From Lentisphaerota bacterium (GTDB lineage: Bacteria; Verrucomicrobiota; Lentisphaeria; Oligosphaerales; JABHEG01), in assembly GCA_018676675.1 (NCBI GenBank), contig JABHEG010000215.1:1-36408 (forward strand): a stretch of 36,408 nt of DNA, in the 5' to 3' direction. The notes under the pieces were generated by a model. The model saw only the letters and a list, made by a program, of their open reading frames with translations, was not told where the DNA came from and did not search any database. The position numbers and the translations under genes were made by a program. This document shows, in pieces, positions 1 through 8,141 of the stretch (its first letter is position 1; each line of letters opens with the position of its first letter).

Positions 1-286
1 CCTGCGCCACTGCTTCGCGGAACGCATCTTGCCCATCGCTACGGTGCTCCCATCCTTCGCAACACGACACCCGAATTCACGAGAGCTGTTACTGTAGGAA
101 CGGCGCGACCGCACAAACAGGCGGAATCACAGAACGCTTACAGAGCAGCGTCCGTCCCGGGAGGGACGAGATGGGAGCCCACAAGAGGACGAGACCGCGC
201 TGGTCGCTTTCAGCGCCGCCCAGGTGGCGTAAGCTGAAGCCCGCACTACTGCAACGGAAAGTAACAGAAACGGAGGGCAGAGAATA
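1..286. other. Left-edge intergenic region, no supported gene
   Basis: No convincing coding frame covers these bases. A minus-strand frame is open from about position 53 to the window edge, with possible ATG starts at 53, 36 and 27, and could be the first codons of a divergent gene, but it is too short to judge. The bases just before the next gene carry a clear ribosome binding site (GGAGGG at 272-277, nine bases before the ATG at 287). Confidence 0.4.
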
Positions 287-793
287 ATGAGTCGATCAAA
301 TCGTGTCATAGAGAGTGTCTCCCTTGGTGCCGTGGTGCTGCTGTTGATCTGCACCACGTCCCCAGCTCATGACCCTCCTCAGAACGATCAGGAAGCCGGA
401 AACACCTCCCTGAATCAGAGCGGGGCGTCTGAGTGTCGGCCCCCAAAGGCGGGAGCGTTCGAGGGAAGAGGGTTCTCTTCTCCGAATGGTAGTGCACGTC
501 CAGGCCGGGGTGTGGAGAATCGTCCCCCCCCACCCCCGCCTCCACCGGTCATCAAAGCCCTTGATCGTGATGGGAACGGGGAGCTGTCAGCTGAGGAAAT
601 AGACGGAGCTGTGGCCGCCTTGCGTTCCCTCGACAAAGACCGTGACGGCAAACTCAGCGGCATGGAGTTGCACCCTCCTCCGCCGCATCGGCCTCCTCAC
701 GGCGCGCATCGGGGCTGGAAACCGTACATGGGTGCGCCAACCAGTCGCCCTCCCCAGGCGGGGGCTATGGCTTTGCCTCCACAGGAGAGGTAG
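287..793 (+). CDS. Secreted proline-rich EF-hand protein
   Basis: A 168-residue protein probably exported and able to bind calcium. Residues about 8-27 form a hydrophobic signal peptide ending near SPAH. After a low-complexity linker there is a proline run (80-87), then two canonical EF-hand loops, D93-E104 (DRDGNGELSAEE) and D116-E127 (DKDRDGKLSGME), both with Asp at positions 1, 3 and 5, Gly at 6 and Glu at 12. The tail is rich in Pro and His. The start is supported by GGAGGG nine bases upstream. Small secreted proteins with a pair of EF-hands are common in planctomycetes and verrucomicrobia, usually without known function. It converges on the kinase gene, 27 bases away. Its role is not known; a calcium-stabilised envelope or matrix protein is only a guess. 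Confidence 0.75.
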   Translation: MSRSNRVIESVSLGAVVLLLICTTSPAHDPPQNDQEAGNTSLNQSGASECRPPKAGAFEGRGFSSPNGSARPGRGVENRPPPPPPPPVIKALDRDGNGELSAEEIDGAVAALRSLDKDRDGKLSGMELHPPPPHRPPHGAHRGWKPYMGAPTSRPPQAGAMALPPQER

Positions 794-820
794 GGGAGGG
801 AGCGGTTCGGTCAGGCAGCG

Positions 821-1837
821 TCACTCCATCGGAGAGGTCGTCAGCGGGGCCGTTCGGCCTACCGATTCCATGATTGCCGTCTTGCGTGGGACGCTTGCTC
901 TCATGTAGAGGAACGGGAAGTTCTGGCGGAGGTAGTTCTCCAGAGTGACCACGGTCGGCCCGTATCCCTCCCGGTAGATGAAGTACTCAAGTTCGTAAGC
1001 GACCTGGCTGGTGTCGGCATAGCGCAGGTCCGGATCTGCGGTGAGCATGTGCCTCAGAATGGTGAGGAGGTCGGGATCCACATTGTCCGGCAGGGCATCC
1101 CAATCTACCTGCCCCGTGCGGGCTGCGTCGAGAATGTCCTTGCTCCACTTGCTGCGTGCACGGGTGAGGGCGAGCAGTTCGAAGAGTACCAGCCCAAGTG
1201 AGTAGACATCAGAACGGTGGTCGACAGGGATACGCTGTGCCTGTTCGGGGGACATGTAGAAGAGCTTGCCCATCAGGATCCTGTCATTGGCCGAGACGGT
1301 GCTACTGGCGGCTTTCGCGATCCCGAAGTCGCCCAACTTGGGCAGACCTTCGGTAGTGATCATGATATTGGTCGGGCAGATGTCTCGATGAACGATATTC
1401 AGGGGCGTCCCTTCACCATCCAGGCGGGAGTGGGCGTAGGCCAGTCCTCTGGCAATACGGCTCGTGATGAACACGGCAAGTTCGTGAGGTATCCGTTCGT
1501 GGGTGGCTGAGTGAAAGTGGATGAAATCGTGCAGCGACAGCCCGTGGACATACTCCATCACGATGTAGTATCCTGCTTTGCTGCAGTGTCCGAGCTGGTA
1601 GATCTGCACGATGTTCTCGTGGACCAGATCTGCCACCAGGCGTCCTTCAGCGATGAACATCTCGATGAAGCGCTCGTTACGAGCCAAGGCGGGAAGGACA
1701 GTCTTGATGGCCACCTTCTTCTCGAATTCCTTGGCGCCCAGCTGCGTCGCTTCGTAGATCGTCCCCATTCCGCCCTTGGCAATTTGCCGTTCAATACGGA
1801 ACATGTAGCGGTCTTTGATGTGGGTCAGCATGTCCAT
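821..1837 (-). CDS. Serine/threonine protein kinase (Hanks type)
   Basis: A 338-residue cytoplasmic protein kinase with no membrane segment or extracellular sensor. Visible motifs are the glycine-rich loop (around 21-25, KGGMG), the ATP-anchoring lysine K45 (VAIK), the helix-C glutamate near E64, the catalytic HRD at 150-152 with Asn157, DFG at 170-172 and an SPE motif in place of APE. The catalytic loop reads HRDICPTN, so the lysine normally two residues after the catalytic Asp is Cys154. Variants at this position (for example HRDVSPQN) occur in kinases from myxobacteria and planctomycetes, so activity is still plausible. The roughly 60 residues after the C-lobe have no recognised domain. 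The start at 1837 has no strong ribosome binding site; the ATG at 1831 is an alternative. Substrates are unknown. Confidence 0.9.
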   Translation of the reverse strand: MDMLTHIKDRYMFRIERQIAKGGMGTIYEATQLGAKEFEKKVAIKTVLPALARNERFIEMFIAEGRLVADLVHENIVQIYQLGHCSKAGYYIVMEYVHGLSLHDFIHFHSATHERIPHELAVFITSRIARGLAYAHSRLDGEGTPLNIVHRDICPTNIMITTEGLPKLGDFGIAKAASSTVSANDRILMGKLFYMSPEQAQRIPVDHRSDVYSLGLVLFELLALTRARSKWSKDILDAARTGQVDWDALPDNVDPDLLTILRHMLTADPDLRYADTSQVAYELEYFIYREGYGPTVVTLENYLRQNFPFLYMRASVPRKTAIMESVGRTAPLTTSPME

Positions 1838-2234
1838 CTCGCAGAATGTTCGTCCCTGTGAAGGGGAATGAGGGTGGTCACGTCAGCGACGCAGTACTCC
1901 TTCGGCATTTCTTCCGATTCAGTTAATGTATGCCTTCTGCCGAGGAGGATTCAAGGGCTGGGCTGCGTACGGTTGATGTAATAGAGCAAAGCTATCCACT
2001 ACTTTCCTGGAGAAGGGGCGCGGCATCGGTCGCCCTTCGACTAGGCTCAGGGCCTTGAACAAGCCCCACAGCCGTGGGACGCGTCGGAACGGTTCCTCCC
2101 GCGTCGGTAGAGGGCACAATGTGGGAGGCGGTGCCATCCGGCGACCTCTTCGCCAGTGCAGTGCAGGAGAGAGTTGATCGCATCGTGGCCGAGGGGCGCT
2201 CGCACAGGGCTGACCTCGGGCCACCTATCAGCCA
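1838..2234. other. Intergenic region with a dispersed hairpin repeat
   Basis: There is no supported gene in these 397 bases between the kinase start and the end of the next minus-strand gene. Open frames here lack conserved features. The only structure I can support is the hairpin repeat at 2044-2095, listed separately. The kinase promoter probably lies near 1840-1950, but I see no convincing -35/-10 pair. Confidence 0.45.
2044..2095. repeat. Dispersed 52-base hairpin repeat, copy 1
   Basis: This stretch matches 11571-11622 at 41 of 52 positions without gaps, and similarity continues weakly for about 14 bases to the left. The centre is a hairpin, CCCAC (2065-2069), loop AGCC, GTGGG (2074-2078). 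In copy 2 the corresponding stem is CCCTGC/GCAGGG, so two base pairs differ by compensatory changes. This supports selection on, or recent mobility of, a folded element. It resembles a REP-type palindromic repeat; no coding function is apparent. Confidence 0.65.
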
Positions 2235-3521
2235 TCAGCGCGCTTCGAGCGCCTCGAAAAAGGCCTCGAAGCGCTTCTCGATTCGAGCGTTGCGATGTTC
2301 GGCATTCAGTTGCTCGCGTTCGAGTTCATCCAGACGGCCATCCCGTTTGCGGAGCTCCTGCTCAAGCGCTTCCCTATCTTTACGCCACTGTTTCAGCACC
2401 TTCCGGGCGGGCGAGCGTTCGACGACCTCAATGGCCCCTAATGGTCGTTGCACTTCGTAGAGTGTCAGCGGGCCGAAGCGTATCGCAGTCAGGTCGGCCA
2501 GCGGCATGTACTGGCCCTCGATACGTGAGTCGTAGTCCAGCTGCCGTTCCACTAGGTCGAAGACCCTGATCCGTCCGCTTAGGCTGGTTGTTTCGACCTC
2601 GAGTCTGCCCATGGTGAACTCACGCAAGGCATCGCCTTCAAGCTGCTGTTTCCGCCACGCGGAGTAGCTCATGTAGAACTCTGTGGCACTGGCGTACCGT
2701 TTGCCGGCGTGTTGAACGACGAGCCAATCCGTGTCGGCCGCCTGGCGTTGGCCGAGAACGACTGTGCCGGTAGCGAGGAATCCCTTGCGGACGGTGCCAC
2801 TGAAGAGAGGGGCAACGTCCGCTGTAACGACATAGGGATCGACGCGGTACAGCTTGGGGGTCTGCTGGTAGCGTTCGAAGCGTTCGTTCATTCCTTCCAG
2901 CTGGTGTTCGTCGTTGGCCAGGCGACGAATCGCTTCCGCCAGGGGTTTGGTGATACCGCTTTTCTCCGACTTGAGTCGCTTGATCTCCTTCGTCAGTTGC
3001 TTGCGGAGTCTGCGGGCCTGATTTCTGGGAAGTTTGTCGACGTAATGGTATTGGGTGACCGCAGCTGCCGGACCTGTCGACTGGATGACTGAGGGCCTTG
3101 TGACGGGGAGTTTAAAGGCGATGACGCTATCCCGGTCGAGCTGCAGCAGCGCGAGCTGTCGCTGGTCTATTTGGTTGACGGTATCCGCAAGTCTCTCGTC
3201 AAGCCTCCGGATCGTGGTTTCGGCCTTACGGATGCGTTTTGCGTAATACTGCTTGATGTCCAAGTGAGTTCGCAGGTGCTCTCGGCGGACCGTGAAGGTC
3301 TGGTCGCCGCGCTTGAGAGTAACCCATGCCGTGGCTCCGGGTTGGATCTGGCCTGTCACGATCTCGCCTCGTCTGAGCGTGCCCGCTCGGCGCTGTTGCT
3401 CGAAAACCTCGGCTTCCTTGGCCCACACAAAGAACAGCTCGGCCTGGCTCGGCAACGAAATCAGGAACGGACAGACCCAGAGCGCTGCCAAGATTGTGTG
3501 TCGCTGCAGCATGGAGAACAT
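2235..3521 (-). CDS. Secreted coiled-coil protein of unknown function
   Basis: A 428-residue protein that I do not recognise. The start at 3521 is chosen because a signal peptide follows at once (hydrophobic residues about 8-22, ending near PSQAEL) and a good ribosome binding site (GGAGTAGGAAG) precedes it; the frame is open further upstream, but the extra residues look non-coding. After the signal peptide comes a short beta-rich segment (about 30-65) that could be an SH3-like fold. A charged helical region with coiled-coil character follows (about 75-105 and 150-205), then a mixed beta segment with a second SH3-like stretch. A strongly charged coiled coil closes the protein (about 375-428, rich in Lys, Arg and Glu). 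It stands alone, divergent from the TRAP-type binding-protein gene. An envelope scaffold role is possible but not shown. Confidence 0.7.
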   Translation of the reverse strand: MFSMLQRHTILAALWVCPFLISLPSQAELFFVWAKEAEVFEQQRRAGTLRRGEIVTGQIQPGATAWVTLKRGDQTFTVRREHLRTHLDIKQYYAKRIRKAETTIRRLDERLADTVNQIDQRQLALLQLDRDSVIAFKLPVTRPSVIQSTGPAAAVTQYHYVDKLPRNQARRLRKQLTKEIKRLKSEKSGITKPLAEAIRRLANDEHQLEGMNERFERYQQTPKLYRVDPYVVTADVAPLFSGTVRKGFLATGTVVLGQRQAADTDWLVVQHAGKRYASATEFYMSYSAWRKQQLEGDALREFTMGRLEVETTSLSGRIRVFDLVERQLDYDSRIEGQYMPLADLTAIRFGPLTLYEVQRPLGAIEVVERSPARKVLKQWRKDREALEQELRKRDGRLDELEREQLNAEHRNARIEKRFEAFFEALEAR

Positions 3522-3805
3522 GTATCTTCCTACTCCGCATGGTGTCGAGTCTCGCTCAGTCACGGTCCGGCAATGGAACTCATCGGACAATACGTCGGAG
3601 CCACGTATTCCGCAATGGGACCGCCTGATGCGGGTTGAATGCAGGCCAGGACACGGGGCCTCCTTTTTCCCTAGCCGGAAGGCAATTGGTTTGGTTTGCA
3701 CGCCTGACGTGATACGGTGAAGGGCCAGGGGGCTTCGCCGTCGATGGCTGGCTGTGGCTCCACGTTCGCAGGGAAATCCAGGTCAGGCTCAATCGGAGGG
3801 TCATG

Positions 3806-4834
3806 ATGGGCAAACGAACCAGGATGTTCGCGTTGGTGTTTACCGTAGCTGCTCTGGCATTGTTCTGGGGGTGCGGGAAACCCCGGAATACGGTGTTGCG
3901 CCTGAGCCACATCACCAGTCCGGGTTCTGCCTGGGACAAGGGCGCTCAGCGTTTCTCCGAACTGGTTGCTGAACGAAGCGGCGGGAGGATTGAGGTCAAG
4001 GTGTACCCGGGAGCTCAGCTGGCCCAACACAACCAGAAGACGGAACTGCAGCAATTGTGCAACGGCACGATCGATATGACGTTGCACAGCCCCATCATCC
4101 TCGCCCTTTTCCTCGACAAGCGATTTGACTCGTTCAGTCTGCCTTGGCTGTTCCCGGACCATACCGTCGCGAATCGTGTGTGCGATGGTCCGTTCGGCGA
4201 AAAGGCACTGGGGTGGCTTCGGGAGCATGGGGTCCATGGGCTTGCGTATGGGGTCAACGGTTTCCGTCAGCTTACCAATTCGGTTCGACCGGTAGAGACC
4301 CCGGCCGATCTCAAGGGCATGGAGGTGCGAGTAGCCGGAACTGACCTTTTCAGGGCCGTTTTCAGCGCGTTTGGTGCCAACCCTATGACGATGGACTTCG
4401 GTGAAGTATTCACCGCGCTCCAGCAAGGGACGATCAGCGCCCAGGAGAACCCGCTATCCATCATCAATTCGAGCAAGCTCTATGAAGTACAGAAGCACCT
4501 GACCGTGTGGGGCTATGCCTACGACCCCCTGATTCTCACCATGAATCAGACGCGTTGGGGTTCATTCAGTCCCGAAGATCAAACGCTCCTTTCGTCGTGT
4601 GCCCGTGATGCGATGGCATACCAGCGCGGCGTGGTTGCGGAGGAAGATGACCGTTTGACTGGGGAACTGGCGGACCGGGGGATGGCCGTTCACGTTTTGA
4701 ATGTGCAGGAAGTCGCGGCTTTCCGAGAGGCGTGTTCCCCGGTCTATGAAGAGTTTGGGCCGAAGATTGGCGCAGAGATTGTTTCCCTGTTGCAGGCCGA
4801 AGTAGCCAAAGCTGTCGGCGCACCGGTTGAGTAG
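3806..4834 (+). CDS. dctP: TRAP transporter solute-binding lipoprotein, DctP/TAXI-like P subunit
   Basis: A 342-residue periplasmic binding protein of the DctP (TRAP-type) family, which captures organic acids such as C4-dicarboxylates, sugar acids or related carboxylates. A lipoprotein signal precedes Cys near residue 23 (LFWGC). The mature protein has the family features: an opening strand RLSHITSPGS, a middle ADLKGMEVRVAG segment containing the arginine that usually clamps the substrate carboxylate, and a following FGEVFTALQQGTISAQENP motif. The ATG at 3806 lies five bases after GGAGGG and is preferred to the ATG three bases upstream. No DctQ or DctM membrane subunit is present in the window, so the protein is an orphan here. 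It is followed after 31 bases by an isochorismatase-family gene, suggesting co-transcription. Confidence 0.9.
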   Translation: MGKRTRMFALVFTVAALALFWGCGKPRNTVLRLSHITSPGSAWDKGAQRFSELVAERSGGRIEVKVYPGAQLAQHNQKTELQQLCNGTIDMTLHSPIILALFLDKRFDSFSLPWLFPDHTVANRVCDGPFGEKALGWLREHGVHGLAYGVNGFRQLTNSVRPVETPADLKGMEVRVAGTDLFRAVFSAFGANPMTMDFGEVFTALQQGTISAQENPLSIINSSKLYEVQKHLTVWGYAYDPLILTMNQTRWGSFSPEDQTLLSSCARDAMAYQRGVVAEEDDRLTGELADRGMAVHVLNVQEVAAFREACSPVYEEFGPKIGAEIVSLLQAEVAKAVGAPVE

Positions 4835-4865
4835 CTCAACCTGAACGTGGATTTGGAGATGACGA

Positions 4866-5420
4866 ATGGCTGTTATGTTGCCAAAATCGCGTGATTGCAT
4901 GCTGGTCGTGGTAGACGTGCAGGAGCGTCTCTGCCCCGCGATGACGGGCCTTGACGACGCAGTCGCAGTCATGAGTAAGGTGGTGCAGGCAGCGGATATC
5001 CTGGGGGTGGATATCGTGGTCACCGAGCAGTATCCGCGGGGGTTGGGCAGTACCATTCCTGCGATCCGTGATGTCGTCCCGAATTCCTCTCCAACCCTCA
5101 CCAAGACTACCTTCTCATGCTGGGGGGCGGATGGGTTTCTGGCTGCAGTTGAGGGAAGGGGAGTGAGGACACTCGTCCTGATTGGGATGGAGACGCACGT
5201 GTGCGTCCAGCAGACAGCGTTGGAGGCGCTGGAGCGCGGTTACGACGTGGTGCTTCCCGCCGACGCAATTTGCTCGCGGAAAGGGGAGGACAGGAACCGT
5301 GCACTGACTTTCATGCAAGCCAACGGGGTGAGCGTCACGACATTTGAGTCTCTGGTCTTCAGTTGGCTTGAGGATGCCAAACACCCCTGCTTTAAGGCTG
5401 TTGCGGGATTGGTAAAATAG
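4866..5420 (+). CDS. Isochorismatase-family cysteine hydrolase
   Basis: A 184-residue cytoplasmic hydrolase of the isochorismatase-like superfamily, compact and full length for the YcaC/ISOC1 type. The catalytic triad is visible: Asp17 in VVDVQE, Lys80 in LTKTTFSC, and the nucleophile Cys113 in GMETHVCVQQ. The non-proline cis-peptide region (IGMETH) is also typical. Members hydrolyse amides or ureas such as nicotinamide, N-carbamoyl compounds and ureidoacrylate; the substrate cannot be read from sequence. It follows the TRAP-type binding protein by 31 bases and has its own ribosome binding site (GGAG about ten bases upstream). A link between imported solute and hydrolase is inference. Confidence 0.88.
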   Translation: MAVMLPKSRDCMLVVVDVQERLCPAMTGLDDAVAVMSKVVQAADILGVDIVVTEQYPRGLGSTIPAIRDVVPNSSPTLTKTTFSCWGADGFLAAVEGRGVRTLVLIGMETHVCVQQTALEALERGYDVVLPADAICSRKGEDRNRALTFMQANGVSVTTFESLVFSWLEDAKHPCFKAVAGLVK

Positions 5421-6084
5421 AGGAGGGGGGGGCTTCCGGGAGCTGGCCAGCCGCTGCTTGACAGAGGGATGGGAGGGGGACATAGTACCAGTCCACGGCG
5501 ATGGGACATGGTGGTTGTTTTGTTGCGCGCATCCTCTTTGGTTGCGTGTAGTAGGGTGTGGGGCTGGGAGTTGAGCAATGAGGCGTTTGGGCAGACTTAC
5601 TGGTGACCGTCAGGTGACCTGGATTTGGGGAACCCTGTTCTTTTGGGTCGCCATCACCTCTTTTGTTCTCCACTTCACCAGGCCTGTTGCCGCCGTGGGG
5701 CACATGCCTCAACTTGTCCTCCAACTCCGTAATGCCCGCAATCCAGCGGCCGTACCACTCGATTCTGTACTCGTCTTTCAGCCATGTGCCCCTTCATCTG
5801 ACGTTGTCAGTGCTGCGGTGAACTGAAGAGGCCCCCTTCTCCTTCGCGATCGGTCCCGAGCTTCGCCTTGCCTGCCGAACGCGTGCTGTTCTTCGCCTTG
5901 GTCCCGGGTGCTCTTCACGCCGTAGGTGCTCTCCGGGACCAGCCCTTTTTTCCAGCCTGCATGGAAAACCCGACGGCCACCCGTTAGCTTTGCCCGTCAG
6001 TGACAAGGCCTGCGATCCCGGTGAATTCGAGGCTCCCGCGAGGCGGAGCCGTTGATCGGTCGTCTCAAACGAAAGCGGCATTGA
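5421..6084. other. Gene-poor region with structured elements
   Basis: No convincing protein is encoded in these 664 bases. An 82-codon frame at 5578-5826 has a hydrophobic stretch but no ribosome binding site and no family resemblance. The region begins with a run of eight G just after the stop of the hydrolase gene. It contains a terminator-like hairpin (5899-5951, listed separately) and a compact hairpin at 6031-6050 (GGCTCC...GGAGCC, eight paired bases with one bulge and a GAG loop) just before the next gene. A small RNA ending at the hairpin is possible, but I recognise no family. Confidence 0.4.
5899..5951 (+). terminator. Terminator-like hairpin followed by six T
   Basis: A perfect nine-base inverted repeat, TGGTCCCGG (5899-5907) and CCGGGACCA (5933-5941), is followed by GCCC and six T (5946-5951), as in a Rho-independent terminator. 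The 25-base loop is long for a terminator and, together with the stem edge, contains an eight-base direct repeat GGTGCTCT (5907-5914 and 5925-5932). It lies 479 bases after the hydrolase stop, so either the message has a long tail or a separate short transcript ends here. Confidence 0.45.
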
Positions 6085-6459
6085 ATGAAGATGCGTCGTG
6101 AACGCCCCGTTTCTCGACTGGCGCAGGTTCAGCGCCACATCCGGCGGGACTATTCTCTCAAGTACCATGAACAGAAAGTGATCTTCGAGGATCTTCTGAT
6201 GAACCTCGAGGAGCTTCGCACGGACATCCGGGTTAGTCTGCATGGGGAAGATTGGCAGGCGCTCGATACGGCTTGCCGAGCTCTGGCCGCGGTAGGCCGG
6301 AATGTTGGCGACGCCGAACTCGGAGAGATTTGCGGCGGCCTGGCCGCGGCGTGTGAACGTGAGAATGAGGAGGAATGCTGGCTCTGGACCGGTCGACTCG
6401 AGCAATCATTTGTTGACTTGGGGTGTCGGGGTGTTCCTTCCGAAGAGAGCGGTGACTGA
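6085..6459 (+). CDS. Degenerate Hpt-domain-like small protein
   Basis: A 124-residue, mostly helical protein. Residues about 55-100 look like a histidine phosphotransfer (Hpt) helix bundle: WQALDTACRALAAVGRNVGD aligns with the usual pattern of AHALKGSSRNVGA, including the RNVG turn. The phosphoacceptor histidine falls on Arg65 and the following lysine on Ala68, so the domain cannot accept phosphate in the normal way. The N-terminus is basic (MKMRRERP). It ends 40 bases before rfaE2 and is probably in the same transcript. The start codon has only a weak ribosome binding site. It could be a protein-binding relic of a phosphorelay, or an unrelated helical bundle; I am moderately sure it is a real gene. 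Confidence 0.55.
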   Translation: MKMRRERPVSRLAQVQRHIRRDYSLKYHEQKVIFEDLLMNLEELRTDIRVSLHGEDWQALDTACRALAAVGRNVGDAELGEICGGLAAACERENEEECWLWTGRLEQSFVDLGCRGVPSEESGD

Positions 6460-6499
6460 TCCCGTGGGCCCAAGAACTCCCGGGAGAAAGGGCAGATTG

Positions 6500-6988
6500 G
6501 TGCGAACCCCGCAAAGCAAGATCATGAGTCTGGCTGAAGCTGTTTCCTGGCGCGACCGTCTACACGCAGCAGGAGAGGAAATGGCAATCACTAATGGTTG
6601 TTTCGATCTCCTCCATCGCGGACACGTGGAGTATCTGTCGCGGGCTCGTGCTCTTGGGGCACGCCTGCTGGTGGCGGTGAACAGTGATGCTTCGGTGTCA
6701 CGGATCAAAGGACCTACTCGTCCCGTGGTGAAGGAAGGGGACCGGGCTTACATGCTGGCGAGCCTTGAAGCGGTTGACAGCGTTGTCGTCTTTGACACAC
6801 CCACAGCCTTGGATCTTCTCAAGGTGCTGGTACCTGATCTCTACGTCAAAGGAGGGGACTACACGGTCGATACGCTGGTTAGGGAAGAGTACGAATTCCT
6901 GACCAGCGCGGGGTGCCGGGTTGAGCTCTTGCCATTGGTCGCCGGCTTCTCAACGACAGACGTGATCAAGCAGGTGAAGGGAGACTGA
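6500..6988 (+). CDS. rfaE2: D-glycero-beta-D-manno-heptose 1-phosphate adenylyltransferase (RfaE2)
   Basis: A 162-residue nucleotidyltransferase that forms ADP-heptose for the lipopolysaccharide inner core. It corresponds to the stand-alone C-terminal half of HldE. The cytidylyltransferase-fold signature is clear: TNGCFDLLHRGH with the nucleotide-binding HxGH motif, then VAVNSDASVSRIKGP and VKGGDYTVDTLV. I choose the GTG at 6500 because GGGAGAAAGGG lies just upstream and because family members usually have the short SKIMSLAEA-type lead-in before the fold; the ATG at 6524 is the alternative. No kinase half (RfaE1) occurs nearby. Its presence implies an outer membrane with heptose-containing glycolipid. 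Confidence 0.92.
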   Translation: MRTPQSKIMSLAEAVSWRDRLHAAGEEMAITNGCFDLLHRGHVEYLSRARALGARLLVAVNSDASVSRIKGPTRPVVKEGDRAYMLASLEAVDSVVVFDTPTALDLLKVLVPDLYVKGGDYTVDTLVREEYEFLTSAGCRVELLPLVAGFSTTDVIKQVKGD

Positions 6989-7006
6989 GACAGGGGGAAG
7001 GGACGG

Positions 7007-8041
7007 TCAGATCAGTAACATGCAGTCGCCATAGCTGTAGAAGCGGAACCTCTGCTTGACAGCCAGCTGATAGGCCGCAAGGATGTCAGCGACCGTGGCG
7101 AACGTGCTGACCAGCATGAGAAGCGTTGACTTGGGTAGATGGAAATTGGTGAGAAGGCCGTCGGTCACCTGAGGACGCTTCGGGGGATGGAGGAAGATCC
7201 GTGTTTTGCCGGTTTGCGCCTGGACGGTTCGATCGGCCGGCACGGCACAGGTCTCGAGGACTCGAACTGAAGTCGTCCCCACGGCTATCACCCGTCCGCC
7301 GGCCACTCGTGTTGCATTGATCGAGTCGGCCGCCTCCTCAGTCAGCTCGAACACCTCCTCATGCATGACGTGGTCCTTGATCTCCGGAACGGCCACTGGT
7401 TTGAAGGTGCCTGCGCCCACATGGAGCGTCACACTGACTACCTTCACACCCTTGGCGCGCATCGCGTCGAGGACGTGCTGCGAGAAGTGCAGCCCTGCTG
7501 TGGGAGCTGCGACGGCGCCTCGCTTCTCGGCATACACCGTCTGGTAACGTTCATCGTCTTCAGGCACCGGTGGCCGTTTGATATAGGGGGGCAGAGGGAT
7601 ACTCCCCGCCTGTTCGAGGAGCTCGAAGACATCCGCGGTCTCAAAGCGAATCTCTGCGACTCCGTCGGGGCGCTTGCCCTCAACCACGAAGGCTTGTCCC
7701 GGTGCCGCCTCAATCTCGACAACAGCCCCCGAACGAAGTCTCCGTCCGGGCCTCAAGAGGGCCGACCAGCGATGGCTGTCCAGGCGTTCCAGAAGGAAGG
7801 CTTCCACCCGTCCCCCGGTTGGCTGGCGTCGCCCAAACAGTCGGGCGGGGATCACCTTGGTGTTGTTGACCACCAGGCAGTCACCGGCCTCCAGGTAGTC
7901 GACAATGTCGGGGAAGGCTCTTGGTTCACAGGTTCCCGACTCACGAGACACGACCAGCATGCGTGATCCTGTTCGCTCGGGGGCAGGATGCATGGCAATG
8001 AGCTCAGGAGGAAGAACGTAATCGAATTCGGAAACAAGCAT
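7007..8041 (-). CDS. queA: S-adenosylmethionine:tRNA ribosyltransferase-isomerase QueA
   Basis: A 344-residue enzyme that transfers and isomerises the ribose of S-adenosylmethionine onto preQ1 in tRNA, giving epoxyqueuosine. The length is typical. Recognisable family blocks include the N-terminal FDYVLPPELIAMHP, the VVNNTKVIPARL strand, PLPPYIKRP, the AAPTAGLHFS motif, HVGAGTFKPV and the C-terminal TNFHLPKSTLLMLV and FYSYGDCMLL. It converges on rfaE2 (18 bases) and lies 100 bases downstream of smpB on the same strand. No other queuosine gene is in the window. Confidence 0.97.
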   Translation of the reverse strand: MLVSEFDYVLPPELIAMHPAPERTGSRMLVVSRESGTCEPRAFPDIVDYLEAGDCLVVNNTKVIPARLFGRRQPTGGRVEAFLLERLDSHRWSALLRPGRRLRSGAVVEIEAAPGQAFVVEGKRPDGVAEIRFETADVFELLEQAGSIPLPPYIKRPPVPEDDERYQTVYAEKRGAVAAPTAGLHFSQHVLDAMRAKGVKVVSVTLHVGAGTFKPVAVPEIKDHVMHEEVFELTEEAADSINATRVAGGRVIAVGTTSVRVLETCAVPADRTVQAQTGKTRIFLHPPKRPQVTDGLLTNFHLPKSTLLMLVSTFATVADILAAYQLAVKQRFRFYSYGDCMLLI

Positions 8042-8141
8042 AAGGCGGTCCGGAAAAGCGTGGCGTGTGTGGACGGGGGGCGGTGTTGCTTCGGTGATCT
8101 TACTCTCGAGGGGGGGGAGGATGCGAGGGACGTCGCTCCGT

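Noticed and set aside
1..53. Start of a divergent minus-strand gene at the left edge
   Set aside because: Only 17 codons are visible and there is no clear ribosome binding site or recognisable N-terminus.
5578..5826. An 82-residue plus-strand frame with a hydrophobic stretch
   Set aside because: There is no ribosome binding site, no resemblance to known small proteins, and low-complexity composition.
8042..8141. A tmRNA gene next to smpB
   Set aside because: No alanine-tRNA-like ends or tag frame are visible in the gap or the nearby gaps.
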